Assembly (NCBI RefSeq): GCF_036227125.1
Contig: NZ_CP109435.1
Span: 4,650,001-4,714,000, forward strand
Source: Streptomyces sp. NBC_01485
GTDB lineage: Bacteria; Actinomycetota; Actinomycetes; Streptomycetales; Streptomycetaceae
DNA length: 64,000 nt
Reading direction: 5' to 3'
Shown here: one piece after another, positions 51,616 to 60,360 of the stretch
How positions within the stretch are numbered: position 1 is the first letter of the stretch
Layout: every line of letters begins with the position of its first letter
Notes under the pieces: model-generated
Told to the model about the DNA's origin: nothing
Databases searched by the model: none
What the model saw: the letters and a program-made list of their open reading frames with translations, nothing else
Translations under genes and position numbers: made by a program

Positions 51616-52517
51616 AGGCCCACCTTCTGGTAGCGGCGGATCAGGAGGCCATAGCTCGCGGCGATCAGGCCGAGGACGACGAGGACGTAGACCACGCCCT
51701 CTCCGTCGGTCGGGCCGACTCCGCCCGGGAAGGCGGAGGCCGCGCCCAGGAAGGCCGACTGCACCCCGTCGATGAGCGTGACCGGCGAGAACAGGCCGAT
51801 CCAGGGGATGGAGCCGGTGCTGCTCTGCGCGTCGGCGATGGCCTGGAGCGTGGAGACGGCGCCGTAGGAGATGGTCAGGACGGCGATGACGGCGGCGATG
51901 CCGAAGCCGCGCCGCGGGGTCGCCGAGGCGATGACCAGGCCGATGCCGGCGAAGAGGAGCGAGAGCAGTGCCACGGAGACGAGTCCTTGACCGAATCCCT
52001 TGGTCTGGTCGGCGAAGTCGAGCTTGGCCAGCAGCGCGCCCACGTACAGCACCAGCAGCGGGGCCGCGGTGAGGACGAAGATCGCCGAGGCCAGGGCGGC
52101 GAACTTCGCGCGCACGTAGTCCGCGGTCTCGATGGGCCGCGAGAAGTACAGCGGCACGGTCTTGAAGCGCAGGTCGCGCGAGACGGACTGGGGCGCCTGC
52201 GAGGCGACGTACAGGCTGATGACGGCCTGCAGGATGATCGCGTAGCGCGTGTAGTCGACGGGCAGTTCCTTGGCCTTCGTGGCGACCGCGACGGCGACCA
52301 TGATGGCCGCGGGCACGCACATCACCACGAAGAGCAGCATCGGCAGCACCTTGGACTTCACCGAGCGGCCGAAGCCGTAGGCGCCGCGCAGGGACTGCGA
52401 GTAGAGGGACCGGCGGGCGTAGGCGCGGCCCAGGCGGGGGCCGTCGTAGCTGCGGTAGCCGATGTTGTGGATGCGGGTCTGGTCGCCCGAGGGGGCGACC
52501 GGGTGCTCAACTGCCAT
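51612..52517 (-). CDS. ABC transporter permease
   Basis: 301 residues with a cytosolic N-terminus (HNIGYRSYDGPRLGRAYARR) and about six helices; FKTVPLYFSRPIETADYVRAK resembles ABC-2 permease loops. ATG overlaps the end of the first ATPase gene by 11 bp. Confidence 0.9.
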   Translation of the reverse strand: MAVEHPVAPSGDQTRIHNIGYRSYDGPRLGRAYARRSLYSQSLRGAYGFGRSVKSKVLPMLLFVVMCVPAAIMVAVAVATKAKELPVDYTRYAIILQAVISLYVASQAPQSVSRDLRFKTVPLYFSRPIETADYVRAKFAALASAIFVLTAAPLLVLYVGALLAKLDFADQTKGFGQGLVSVALLSLLFAGIGLVIASATPRRGFGIAAVIAVLTISYGAVSTLQAIADAQSSTGSIPWIGLFSPVTLIDGVQSAFLGAASAFPGGVGPTDGEGVVYVLVVLGLIAASYGLLIRRYQKVGL

Positions 52518-53490
52518 GGCCGACGGCCTCCTTCCGCTGCTGGTCGTTGATGGCGTCGCCGTCCGTGAAGACCTCGGAGATGTGGTGCCTGCGCTGTTCC
52601 ATGCGCACCAGGCCGAGGCCGAGGTCGGCGACCACGTCCCGGACGACGTCGTAGGTGTCCTCGCCCTGTGCGGTCAGCAGCAGGACGTGGCCGGCGCCCG
52701 GCAGGCCGATGTTGCCGTCCAGGACGTCCACCCCGCGCGCGTGGAGCGCCTCGCGGACCGCGCGGGTGCCGTCCGGGTGGTCGTCGGTGTCGGTGACCTC
52801 GATCGCGAGGGTGGTCGTGGTCTGGGTGAAGTCGGTGGTGGAGCTGGAGCGCAGGAGCTTGCCGCCGTCGACGACCACGACGTGGTCGCAGGTGCGCTCC
52901 AGTTCGCCCAGCAGGTGGGAGGTGACCAGGACCGAGATGCCGAAGTCGGTGTGGATGCGGCGGATCAGGCCCAGCATCTCGTCCCGCCCGACCGGGTCGA
53001 GGCCGTTGGTCGGCTCGTCCAGGAAGACCAGTTGCGGGTCGTGGACGAGGGCCTGGGCGAGCTTCACACGCTGCTTCATGCCGGTGGAGTAGCCGCCTAT
53101 GGGGCGGTAGCGCTCCTCGTACAGTCCGACATGGCGCAGGGTGTCCGCGGTGCGCTCACGCGCGGCGGTGGGCGGCAGGCCGGACATGCGGGCCATGTGC
53201 ACGACGAACTCGGTGGCCGAGACGTCGGGCGGCAGGCAGTCGTGCTCCGGCATGTAGCCGACCCGCTCCCGGATGGCGGCTCCCTTGGTGGCCACGTCGA
53301 GGCCGAGCACCTCGGCTCGGCCCTCCGTGGCGGGCGAGAGACCCAGCAGGATCTTGATGAGCGTGGACTTGCCGGCGCCGTTGGCACCGACGAGTCCGGT
53401 CACACCGGGTCCGATGTCCATGGACAGCCGGTCGAGCGCGGTCACCCGGGGGTACCGCTTGCTCAGGCTTTCGGTCGCGATCACAGTCAC
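52507..53490 (-). CDS. ABC transporter ATP-binding protein
   Basis: 327 residues: Walker A GANGAGKST, signature YSTGMKQRVKLAQAL, Walker B LVFLDEPTNGLDP, H-loop TSHLLGELE. First gene of the exporter operon. GTG at 53490 is placed because TACATT (53498-53503, minus strand) sits exactly 7 nt upstream with no ribosome site, indicating a leaderless mRNA; GTG 53484 is the alternative. Substrate unknown. Confidence 0.9.
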   Translation of the reverse strand: MTVIATESLSKRYPRVTALDRLSMDIGPGVTGLVGANGAGKSTLIKILLGLSPATEGRAEVLGLDVATKGAAIRERVGYMPEHDCLPPDVSATEFVVHMARMSGLPPTAARERTADTLRHVGLYEERYRPIGGYSTGMKQRVKLAQALVHDPQLVFLDEPTNGLDPVGRDEMLGLIRRIHTDFGISVLVTSHLLGELERTCDHVVVVDGGKLLRSSSTTDFTQTTTTLAIEVTDTDDHPDGTRAVREALHARGVDVLDGNIGLPGAGHVLLLTAQGEDTYDVVRDVVADLGLGLVRMEQRRHHISEVFTDGDAINDQQRKEAVGHGS

Positions 53491-53523
53491 AGCAACGAAT
53501 GTAGTGACGCACGCCATGGAAAT

Positions 53524-53561
53524 CGTCAGACCTCAGAGCCGTTTTCGCGTCAGACCTCAGA
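53524..53561. promoter_or_regulatory. 14-bp direct repeats upstream of ABC operon
   Basis: CGTCAGACCTCAGA at 53524-53537 and 53548-53561 (24-bp spacing), about 34-71 bp upstream of the proposed operon start. Likely regulator-binding sites. Confidence 0.55.
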
Positions 53562-53655
53562 TGTACGGGTCCATAGGGGTTCCCCCTGCCTGAGAGCTAC
53601 GGGGGCTGGCTCTCCGGGGTCCTCAAGGGTTCTCAGGGCTTCCCGCCCCGCCCTA

Positions 53656-53684
53656 TTGACGATTTATCTAACGAGTGTCAGATT
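53656..53684 (+). promoter_or_regulatory. Promoter of hydrolase-SDR fusion gene
   Basis: TTGACG -35, 17-bp spacer, CAGATT -10, then 7 nt to the ATG at 53692: a leaderless promoter layout. Confidence 0.65.
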
Positions 53685-53691
53685 CGGCTGC

Positions 53692-55458
53692 ATGGCGACG
53701 GCAGCGACGTTGGAAGGCGCGCGTGAGCGCTGGGTGCGCACGGGCGGGATCGAGCTGTGCGTGGCCGAGCTGGGGGACCCCGGGCGGCCGACGGTCGTCC
53801 TGGTGCACGGCTACCCGGACAGCAAGGAGGTGTGGTCCGAGCTCGCCGCCCGTCTGGCCGGCCGTTTCCACGTGGTGCTGTACGACGTCCGGGGCCACGG
53901 CCGCTCCAGCGCGCCGAAGCCGCTGCGGGGCGGGTTCACCCTGGAGAAGCTGACGGACGACTTCCTGGCGGTCGTGGACGCGGTCAGCCCGGACCGGCCG
54001 GTGCACCTGGTGGGGCACGACTGGGGCTCGGTGCAGTCCTGGGAGTTCGTGACCGTGCCGCGCACCGAGGGCAGGATCGCGTCCTTCACGTCGATGTCGG
54101 GACCGTCCCTGGACCACCTGGGCCACTGGATCGGCAAGCGTCTGACCAGGCCCACTCCGCGGCGGGTCGGCCAGCTCCTCGGCCAGGGCGCCAAGTCCTG
54201 GTACGTGTACGTGCTGCACACCCCCGCCCTGCCCGAACTCGCCTGGCGCGGGCCCCTCGGCAAGGCGTGGCCCGGGCTGCTGCGGCGGATCGAGAAGCTG
54301 CCCGGCACCGGCTATCCGACGGCGTCGCTGCCGTCGGACGCGGCCAACGGCGCCTGGCTGTACCGGGACAACGTACGGACCCGGCTGCGCCGCCCGCGCG
54401 CGGACGCGCACGCCCACGCGCCCGTGCAGCTCATCACGCCCCTGGGGGACAGGTTCCTGTCGGAGCGGCTGTACGACGAGCTGGAGCAGTGGGTTCCGCG
54501 GTTGACCCGGCGCACGCTGCCGGCCCGGCACTGGGTCCCGCGCACCCGCCCCGACCAGCTCGCCTCCTGGATCACGGAGTTCGTCACGTCGGTCGAGGAC
54601 GGACGGCCGGAGCGGCGGGCCACCGGCCGGCACGCCGAACGCTTCGGCGGGCAGCTCGTGCTGGTCACCGGGGCGGGCAGCGGTATCGGGCGGGCCACGG
54701 CGGTGGCGTTCGCCAAGGCGGGCGCGCGCGTGATCGCCGTCGACAGGAACGCGGAGGGCGCGGGCCGGACCGCCGAGATGTCCCGTCTGATCGGCGCGCC
54801 CGAAGCGTGGGCGGAGGCGGTGGACGTCTCCGACGAGCAGGCGATGGAGAAGCTCGCGGCGAAGGTGCACGCGGACCACGGCGTGGTGGACGTGCTGGTG
54901 AACAACGCGGGCATCGGTCTGTCGGGCTCCTTCTTCGACACGACGCCCGAGGACTGGCGCAGGGTCCTGGACGTCAACCTGTGGGGCGTGATCCACGGGT
55001 GCCGTCTCTTCGGCCGGCGGATGGCCGAGCGCGGGCAGGGCGGCCACATCGTCAACACCGCCTCGGCGGCCGCCTATCAACCCTCCAAGGTGCTGCCCGC
55101 CTACAGCACCTCCAAGGCGGCGGTCCTGATGCTGAGCGAGTGCCTGCGCGCCGAACTGGCCGGCCAGGGCATCGGCGTCACGGCGGTCTGCCCCGGCCTG
55201 GTGAACACCGGCATCACCGCGACGGCGACCTTCGTGGGAGTGGACGCGGAGGAGGAGCGACGCCGTCAGAAGCGCGCCACGCGCGCGTACGGGCTGCGCA
55301 ACTACCCGCCGGAGAAGGTGGCGGACGCGATCCTGCGGGCGGTCGCGCTCAACAAGGCGGTGGTTCAGGTCACTCCGGAGGCGAAGGCCTCGTATGCCCT
55401 GTCGCGGTTCCTGCCAAGGGCGTTGAGGGCGCTGGCGCGGGTGGGACCATCTCTGTGA
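53692..55458 (+). CDS. Alpha/beta hydrolase fused to short-chain dehydrogenase/reductase
   Basis: 588 residues. N-terminal alpha/beta hydrolase (~1-300) with oxyanion motif HGYPDS and nucleophile elbow GHDWGS, in which Asp takes the nucleophile position as in epoxide hydrolases and haloalkane dehalogenases. C-terminal SDR (~315-560) with TGAGSGIG cofactor motif, NNAG, catalytic Ser (NTASAAA) and YSTSK. Two-step processing of a lipophilic substrate is plausible. No ribosome site; leaderless promoter upstream. Confidence 0.9.
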   Translation: MATAATLEGARERWVRTGGIELCVAELGDPGRPTVVLVHGYPDSKEVWSELAARLAGRFHVVLYDVRGHGRSSAPKPLRGGFTLEKLTDDFLAVVDAVSPDRPVHLVGHDWGSVQSWEFVTVPRTEGRIASFTSMSGPSLDHLGHWIGKRLTRPTPRRVGQLLGQGAKSWYVYVLHTPALPELAWRGPLGKAWPGLLRRIEKLPGTGYPTASLPSDAANGAWLYRDNVRTRLRRPRADAHAHAPVQLITPLGDRFLSERLYDELEQWVPRLTRRTLPARHWVPRTRPDQLASWITEFVTSVEDGRPERRATGRHAERFGGQLVLVTGAGSGIGRATAVAFAKAGARVIAVDRNAEGAGRTAEMSRLIGAPEAWAEAVDVSDEQAMEKLAAKVHADHGVVDVLVNNAGIGLSGSFFDTTPEDWRRVLDVNLWGVIHGCRLFGRRMAERGQGGHIVNTASAAAYQPSKVLPAYSTSKAAVLMLSECLRAELAGQGIGVTAVCPGLVNTGITATATFVGVDAEEERRRQKRATRAYGLRNYPPEKVADAILRAVALNKAVVQVTPEAKASYALSRFLPRALRALARVGPSL

Positions 55459-55511
55459 GCCGCCATGGCCCGTCACGTGATCTTGGTGAAAGCTCCTGAA
55501 ACGGCGGGTAG

Positions 55512-55565
55512 TTGTCCACAGAATCTCCAATTAGCCTGTGGATAACTACAGTTGGTTGTGGATCA
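55512..55565. promoter_or_regulatory. DnaA-box group 3
   Basis: TTGTCCACA (55512-55520, +), TGTGGATAA (55537-55545, reverse) and one-mismatch TGTGGATCA (55557-55565, reverse). Confidence 0.7.
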
Positions 55566-55620
55566 AACCTCCGGCACAAAATAAATGCGTGATCCACGTC
55601 TCTCCCGTCATGCTGAGCGG

Positions 55621-56193
55621 ATGAACGAAAAGGACAGAGAGAACAGCGACGAGAGACGCACCGTGAAGGTGTCGAAGTACCTCTCGAAGCATCTGCGGCA
55701 CCAGCCCGAGCGCATCGGCCTCACCCTTGACGAGGCAGGCTGGGTGGAGATCGACGAGCTCATCGCCGCGTGCGCCGCGCACCACTTCCACTTCACCCGG
55801 GACGAGTTGGACCACGTCGTCGCCGCCAACGACAAGAAGCGCTTCGCGATCGACGGCACCCGAATCCGCGCCAGCCAGGGCCACAGCGTCGAGGTCGACC
55901 TCGGACTGCCCCCGGCGACCCCGCCGGCGTACCTCTACCACGGGACCGTGGCCCGCTCACTGGATGCGATCCGGGCCGAGGGGCTGCAACCCATGAACCG
56001 GCACGACGTGCATCTCTCTTCCGACCGGGAGACCGCGACCCGGGTCGGCGCCCGCCGAGGCCGTCCCGTGGTCCTCTCCGTCGACGCGGGGGCCATGCAC
56101 CGCGACGGCCACGTCTTCCACGTCAGCGCGAACGGGGTGTGGCTGACGAAGGCCGTACCGCCGCGGTACCTGCGGTTTCCCGAGCACCACTGA
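55621..56193 (+). CDS. kptA: RNA 2'-phosphotransferase (Tpt1/KptA family)
   Basis: 190 residues. Transfers a 2'-phosphate from RNA to NAD+. Conserved elements: SKYLSKHLRHQPERIGL (catalytic Arg/His, ~15-31), GHSVEVDLG, YHGTVARSLDAIRAEGL, VHLSSDRETATRVG and VFHVSANGVWLT. ATG at 55621 with a weak GAGCGG upstream. Confidence 0.93.
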   Translation: MNEKDRENSDERRTVKVSKYLSKHLRHQPERIGLTLDEAGWVEIDELIAACAAHHFHFTRDELDHVVAANDKKRFAIDGTRIRASQGHSVEVDLGLPPATPPAYLYHGTVARSLDAIRAEGLQPMNRHDVHLSSDRETATRVGARRGRPVVLSVDAGAMHRDGHVFHVSANGVWLTKAVPPRYLRFPEHH

Positions 56194-56278
56194 TCCCTGG
56201 CCGATCACAGGTACGGCTCGCTGCCGTACGTGGTCCACATCGCGCTCAGCCCGTGGCTGCCCCGCCGCGCACGGTGAC

Positions 56279-56294
56279 TGTTTCACGTGAAACA
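56279..56294. promoter_or_regulatory. parS: parS (ParB-binding) site
   Basis: TGTTTCACGTGAAACA, identical to the site in dtpA. It overlaps the -35 position of the promoter reading into the truncated LLM gene. Confidence 0.92.
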
Positions 56295-56319
56295 CGGTCC
56301 GCCGCATACGCTCGATGAC

Positions 56320-56574
56320 ATGAGTCTGCGCCTGAGCACCGTGGTCCTTCCGTGCCTCCGCTGGAACGAGGGCGGCCGTTCCGCGTGGACACGGGCCGAG
56401 CAGCTCGGCTTCCACACGGCGTACACCTACGACCACCTGTCCTGGCGCAGTTTCCGCGACGGCCCGTGGTTCGGCGCGATTCCGACGCTGACCGCCGCCG
56501 CGACCGCCACCGAACGCCTGCGGCTGGGCACGCTGGTGACCTCGGTCAAGGCTTTCTCACCTATCGCGGCGTGA
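56320..56574 (+). pseudogene. 5' remnant of LLM-family F420-dependent oxidoreductase
   Basis: 84 codons. Residues 1-75 align with the N-terminus of the full gene at 61661 ([14 protein letters not shown] and FRDGPWFGA are shared), then the frame runs into nine unrelated codons and stops. The FMN/F420 barrel is therefore missing beyond the first ~75 of ~300 residues. It keeps its own leaderless promoter (TACGCT 7 nt before ATG). Left half of a gene split by the 5.3-kb insertion. Confidence 0.85.
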
Positions 56575-56615
56575 CCTGCGAGGATTTCCATCGGTCAGCT
56601 ATCGCAGCTGTCCCC

Positions 56616-57017
56616 TCAGATGCCGATGAGCCGGACACGGTCGCCACACAACCGGGCCATGTCGTCGACATCGGAGGTCAGCATGACCACTGGGCCCGGC
56701 TGACGCAGAGCCACCTCGGCCACGGTCGCGTCAATCGCGTACTTGTGGCCGTGCAGACCCGCGGCTTTGAGCAGTTCCGCGGACGCCTTCGCCGCGTCCT
56801 CGGTCACCAGCTCGACCTTGACGCGGGAGAGCGCCCACCGCAGCCGAGGCATGTTCACCCGCCCGTGGCTGACTTCCACGATGGTGTTGGCTCCGATGAC
56901 GAAATCGGCACCCACGGCATGGAACATCTGGAACATCGCGAGGATCTTGCGGTCCTGGGCGATCCAGGCAGAAAGCCCCTGGGAGTCCAGGACGACCGTC
57001 TCGACGTGCTCGTTCAC
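56616..57017 (-). CDS. PIN-domain toxin (VapC-like ribonuclease)
   Basis: 133 residues with the PIN acidic residues: Asp in VVLDSQGLS (~10), Glu in TIVEVSH (~44), Asp in YAIDATVAEVAL (~95) and Asp in LTSDVDDM (~114). Mg-dependent RNase that blocks growth unless bound by the antitoxin. GTG at 57017 overlaps the antitoxin stop (GTGA). Confidence 0.87.
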   Translation of the reverse strand: MNEHVETVVLDSQGLSAWIAQDRKILAMFQMFHAVGADFVIGANTIVEVSHGRVNMPRLRWALSRVKVELVTEDAAKASAELLKAAGLHGHKYAIDATVAEVALRQPGPVVMLTSDVDDMARLCGDRVRLIGI

Positions 57018-57262
57018 GCCGCGCTCGCCGAACCGCCCGTATCCGTCGTCCCGAAGATCCTGGAGCGCGCCTCCGCCAACTCCTCCTCGGTGAAGGCCCC
57101 GTACTCCTCCTGGTGACGCTGCAGGTCGGCACCGAGCAGTTGGTGCCGCAGCTGACGCGCCACCGCCTCGGCGACATAGCCGGAGACGTTGTCGGTGAGC
57201 TTCCTCAGCTCGGCGACCTGCTCGCTCGGCAGCGTCACCGTGATTCGTGTCGTGTCCGCCAT
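57014..57262 (-). CDS. Ribbon-helix-helix antitoxin (VapB-like)
   Basis: 82 residues: N-terminal RHH DNA-binding segment (TTRITVTLPSEQVAELRKL) and an acidic C-terminus (EEYGAFTEEELAEARSRIFG) for toxin binding. An inverted repeat at 57270-57285 abuts its start and fits autoregulation. TATGCT lies 6 nt before the ATG (leaderless). Confidence 0.87.
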   Translation of the reverse strand: MADTTRITVTLPSEQVAELRKLTDNVSGYVAEAVARQLRHQLLGADLQRHQEEYGAFTEEELAEARSRIFGTTDTGGSASAA

Positions 57263-57269
57263 GACCCGA

Positions 57270-57285
57270 GCATACTGCGATATGC
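57270..57285. promoter_or_regulatory. Putative vapBC operator
   Basis: GCATA-ctgcga-TATGC inverted repeat overlapping the antitoxin promoter. Confidence 0.55.
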
Positions 57286-57480
57286 GCCCCATGGCCGTAT
57301 CGCTCGGCACACGTCCGCACGCGGGCGCACCATACACACTGCCAACGACACCGGGGCCATGCTTGCCGAAAGGGAACAGCCGCCGGCATCCGGGTTTGAG
57401 GAAGGCGGCGCCGACCCTCCATGATGGGCCTGCCTGGTGAGCGGGACGCGGTGAGGGCCGCCTGGAACACGATGGGGCGA

Positions 57481-60360
57481 ATGAGCGTGGCACGGGTCGT
57501 CGTACGAGAACCACGCACCAGCACGAGGATCACGCCACCGCTCGCCACACCGGAGGCAACCGCCTTCGCGGTCGCCCTGCTCGACGGCGGCTGGGCGGCG
57601 GTGTTCCTGCCCGGCGAACCCGCCCGCCTCGGACGGCTGCTGCTCTGGAAGCCCACCGGGGCAGCGACTGCAGACGGCACAGCGCCCGAGGGCATCGAAT
57701 CCGAGTCGGTGGAACTGGTGCTGCCGCACGGCCGGTCGGTCCGACGCCGCAGAGTCGAGGGCTACGCGCTGCCCGCCGCCGTCGCTGTCGCCGCCCTGGC
57801 CGACGCCCGGCCGGCGCATCCGTCCGCCGCGGCCTGGCAGGCCGCCTCCCGCTTCGCACTGCGGCTCCTCGCCGACGGCCGTCTCCATCCGACCCTCACC
57901 GACGCCGGCTACGACACGTGGCAGGCGGGTCCCCTCACCGCCGTACAGCGGCAGACGCTGGACGCCCTCGGCGCCGCCTTCCCACCCCACGCCCACTGCC
58001 TGCCCGAGCCCGGACCGGCTCCACTGCGCATCGCGGAACCGGTCGCGCTGGTACGCCAGTTCTGTGACGCGGTCGCCGACGACATGGTCCGTACTCCGGC
58101 CGCTCCGCTCGCCATGGGAGCGCTGCCGTACGCCTGGCGCGAGACGCGTGCCGTGCCCGCGCTGCGGGAGTGGGCCGAGGAGACCGCCGCCGCGTTCACC
58201 GCCGACGTCGGCGTCTCGCTGCGGGTCGACGTACCCGAGGGTCGGCGTCGGCAGTTCCGGGCCGTTCTGCAGTTGCACACCGCGGCGGATCCGGCGCTCG
58301 TCGTAGAGGCCGCACGGCTGTGGAACGAGCCGTCCGAGACCGAGCGCCTCCTCGGCCCTCGCGCCGAGACCGAGACGCTGCTCGCACTGCGCCGCGGCGC
58401 CCGCGCCTGGCCTCCGCTCGACCGGCTGCTGAAGGACGCCGCTCCGGACCAGCTGCGGCTGACCGACGACGAAGCCTTCGACCTGCTGGGCGACGCCACC
58501 GACACGCTGCGCGCCGCCGGTATCGACGTGCACTGGCCTCGCGAGCTGGTCAAAGCGCTCAGCGCGACTGCCGAGATCGGGCAGCGCACCGCGCCCGGCT
58601 CCAGTGCCGGTGGTCTGCTCGACGCCGACGCCCTCCTCGACTTTCGCTGGCAGCTCTCGCTCGGCGGTGAGCCGCTCACCGAGGCCGAGATGGACGCCCT
58701 CGCCGAGGCACGCCGCCCCCTCGTCAGACTGCGCGACCAATGGGTGGTCGCCGACCCGAAGCTGGTGGCCCGCGCCAGACGCCGCCGAATGGAACCGCTC
58801 ACTCCCATGGAGGCCCTGGGCGCCGCGCTGACCGGCGAGGTGGAGCGGGACGGGGAGACGATCACCTGCGCTGCGGTCGGGGCGCTCGGCGACCTCGTCG
58901 CCCGTATCCGCGACCCCGAATCCCGCACGCCCACCGGCCAGCCCGCCGCTCTGAAGGCCACACTGCGCGACTACCAGAAGCGGGGCCTGGCCTGGCTGGC
59001 CGAGATGTGCGAGCTCGGTCTCGGCGGCTGTCTCGCCGACGACATGGGCCTGGGCAAGACCATCACCCTGCTCTCCCTGCACCTGCATCGCCAGACCGAC
59101 CCCTCCACCGCGGGCCCCACCCTCGTCGTCTGCCCCACCTCCCTGCTCGGCAACTGGCAGCGCGAGGCCGCCAGGTTCGCGCCGGCCACCCCCGTGCGCC
59201 GCTACCACGGCGGCGACCGCCACCTGAAGGACCTGGCCGTGGACGAGATCGTCCTGGTCACCTACGGAGTGCTGCGCCGCGATCGCGATGCCCTCGCCGA
59301 GAACGCCTGGTCACTGATCGCCGCCGACGAGGCACAGCACGTCAAGAACCCCTACGCCGTCACCGCCCGCGAACTGCGCGCCCTCCCCGCCCGCGCCCGC
59401 GTCGCCCTCACCGGTACCCCCGTGGAGAACAACCTCTCCGAACTGTGGGCTCTCCTCGACTGGACCACCCCCGGACTCCTCGGCCCCCTCGCCGCCTTCC
59501 GCGACCGCCACGCCCGCGCGATCGAGTCGGGCGAGGACCCGCGGGCCGCCGAACGGCTGTCCCGTCTCGTCCGCCCCTTCCTGCTGCGCCGCAGGAAGTC
59601 CGACCCGGGCATCGCGCCCGAACTGCCCGCCAAAACCGAGACCGACCGCGTCGTCCCGCTGACCACCGAGCAGGCGAGCCTGTACGAGGCAGTGGTCCGC
59701 GAGACCATGGCGAAGATCGCCGAAGCCGACGGCATCGCCCGCCGGGGACTGATCCTCAAGCTCCTCACCGCGCTGAAGCAGATCTGCAACCACCCCGCCC
59801 AGTACTTGCGCCAGTCCACACCCCTGCACGGCCGCTCGGGCAAACTCGACCTCCTCGACGAACTCGTCGACACCATCACCGCCGAGGGCGAGTCGGTACT
59901 GGTCTTCACCCAGTACAAGCAGATGGCCACCCTCCTGGAGAAACATCTCGCGGAACGAGGCATCCCCACCCTCTTCCTGCACGGCGGCACGCCCGTCACC
60001 GCACGCGAGGAGATGGTGGAACGCTTCCAGCGAGGCGAAGTGCCGGTATTCCTGTTGTCGTTGAAGGCGGCCGGCACCGGCCTCAACCTCACCCGCGCCA
60101 CCCATGTCGTGCACTACGACCGCTGGTGGAACCCCGCTGTCGAGGACCAGGCCACCGACCGCGCCTACCGCATCGGCCAGGACAAGCCCGTCCAGGTCCA
60201 CAAGCTCATCGCCGAGGGCACCGTGGAGGACAGGGTGGCGAAGCTACTGGAATCCAAGCGGGCGCTCGCCGACGCCGTCGTCGGCTCAGGCGAGGCCACT
60301 CTGACCGAACTGTCCGACGCCGACCTCGCCGAACTCGTCGCCCTGGGGAGGCAGTCATGA
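57481..60360 (+). CDS. SNF2/SWI2-family DEAD-box helicase
   Basis: About 959 residues. N-terminal SNF2-associated region (~1-460), then helicase lobe 1 with DMGLGKTIT (Walker A, ~530), motif II ADEAQHVKN (~622), motif III LTGTPVENN, and lobe 2 with VFTQYKQM, AGTGLNLT and motif VI QATDRAYRIGQ (~900). A DNA translocase that remodels nucleoprotein complexes. ATG at 57481 is used; ATG at 57421 is possible, neither has a strong ribosome site. ATGA overlap with the SWIM gene. Confidence 0.9.
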   Translation: MSVARVVVREPRTSTRITPPLATPEATAFAVALLDGGWAAVFLPGEPARLGRLLLWKPTGAATADGTAPEGIESESVELVLPHGRSVRRRRVEGYALPAAVAVAALADARPAHPSAAAWQAASRFALRLLADGRLHPTLTDAGYDTWQAGPLTAVQRQTLDALGAAFPPHAHCLPEPGPAPLRIAEPVALVRQFCDAVADDMVRTPAAPLAMGALPYAWRETRAVPALREWAEETAAAFTADVGVSLRVDVPEGRRRQFRAVLQLHTAADPALVVEAARLWNEPSETERLLGPRAETETLLALRRGARAWPPLDRLLKDAAPDQLRLTDDEAFDLLGDATDTLRAAGIDVHWPRELVKALSATAEIGQRTAPGSSAGGLLDADALLDFRWQLSLGGEPLTEAEMDALAEARRPLVRLRDQWVVADPKLVARARRRRMEPLTPMEALGAALTGEVERDGETITCAAVGALGDLVARIRDPESRTPTGQPAALKATLRDYQKRGLAWLAEMCELGLGGCLADDMGLGKTITLLSLHLHRQTDPSTAGPTLVVCPTSLLGNWQREAARFAPATPVRRYHGGDRHLKDLAVDEIVLVTYGVLRRDRDALAENAWSLIAADEAQHVKNPYAVTARELRALPARARVALTGTPVENNLSELWALLDWTTPGLLGPLAAFRDRHARAIESGEDPRAAERLSRLVRPFLLRRRKSDPGIAPELPAKTETDRVVPLTTEQASLYEAVVRETMAKIAEADGIARRGLILKLLTALKQICNHPAQYLRQSTPLHGRSGKLDLLDELVDTITAEGESVLVFTQYKQMATLLEKHLAERGIPTLFLHGGTPVTAREEMVERFQRGEVPVFLLSLKAAGTGLNLTRATHVVHYDRWWNPAVEDQATDRAYRIGQDKPVQVHKLIAEGTVEDRVAKLLESKRALADAVVGSGEATLTELSDADLAELVALGRQS

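Noticed and set aside
52462-53691. Upstream extension of the hydrolase-SDR reading frame to 52462
   Set aside because: The extension runs antisense through the ABC ATPase gene, which has clear motifs and codon bias; a promoter sits just before 53692.
57235-59223. Long minus-strand frame opposite the SNF2 gene
   Set aside because: Gly/Ala/Arg-rich antisense translation without domain motifs; typical of open frames opposite high-GC genes.
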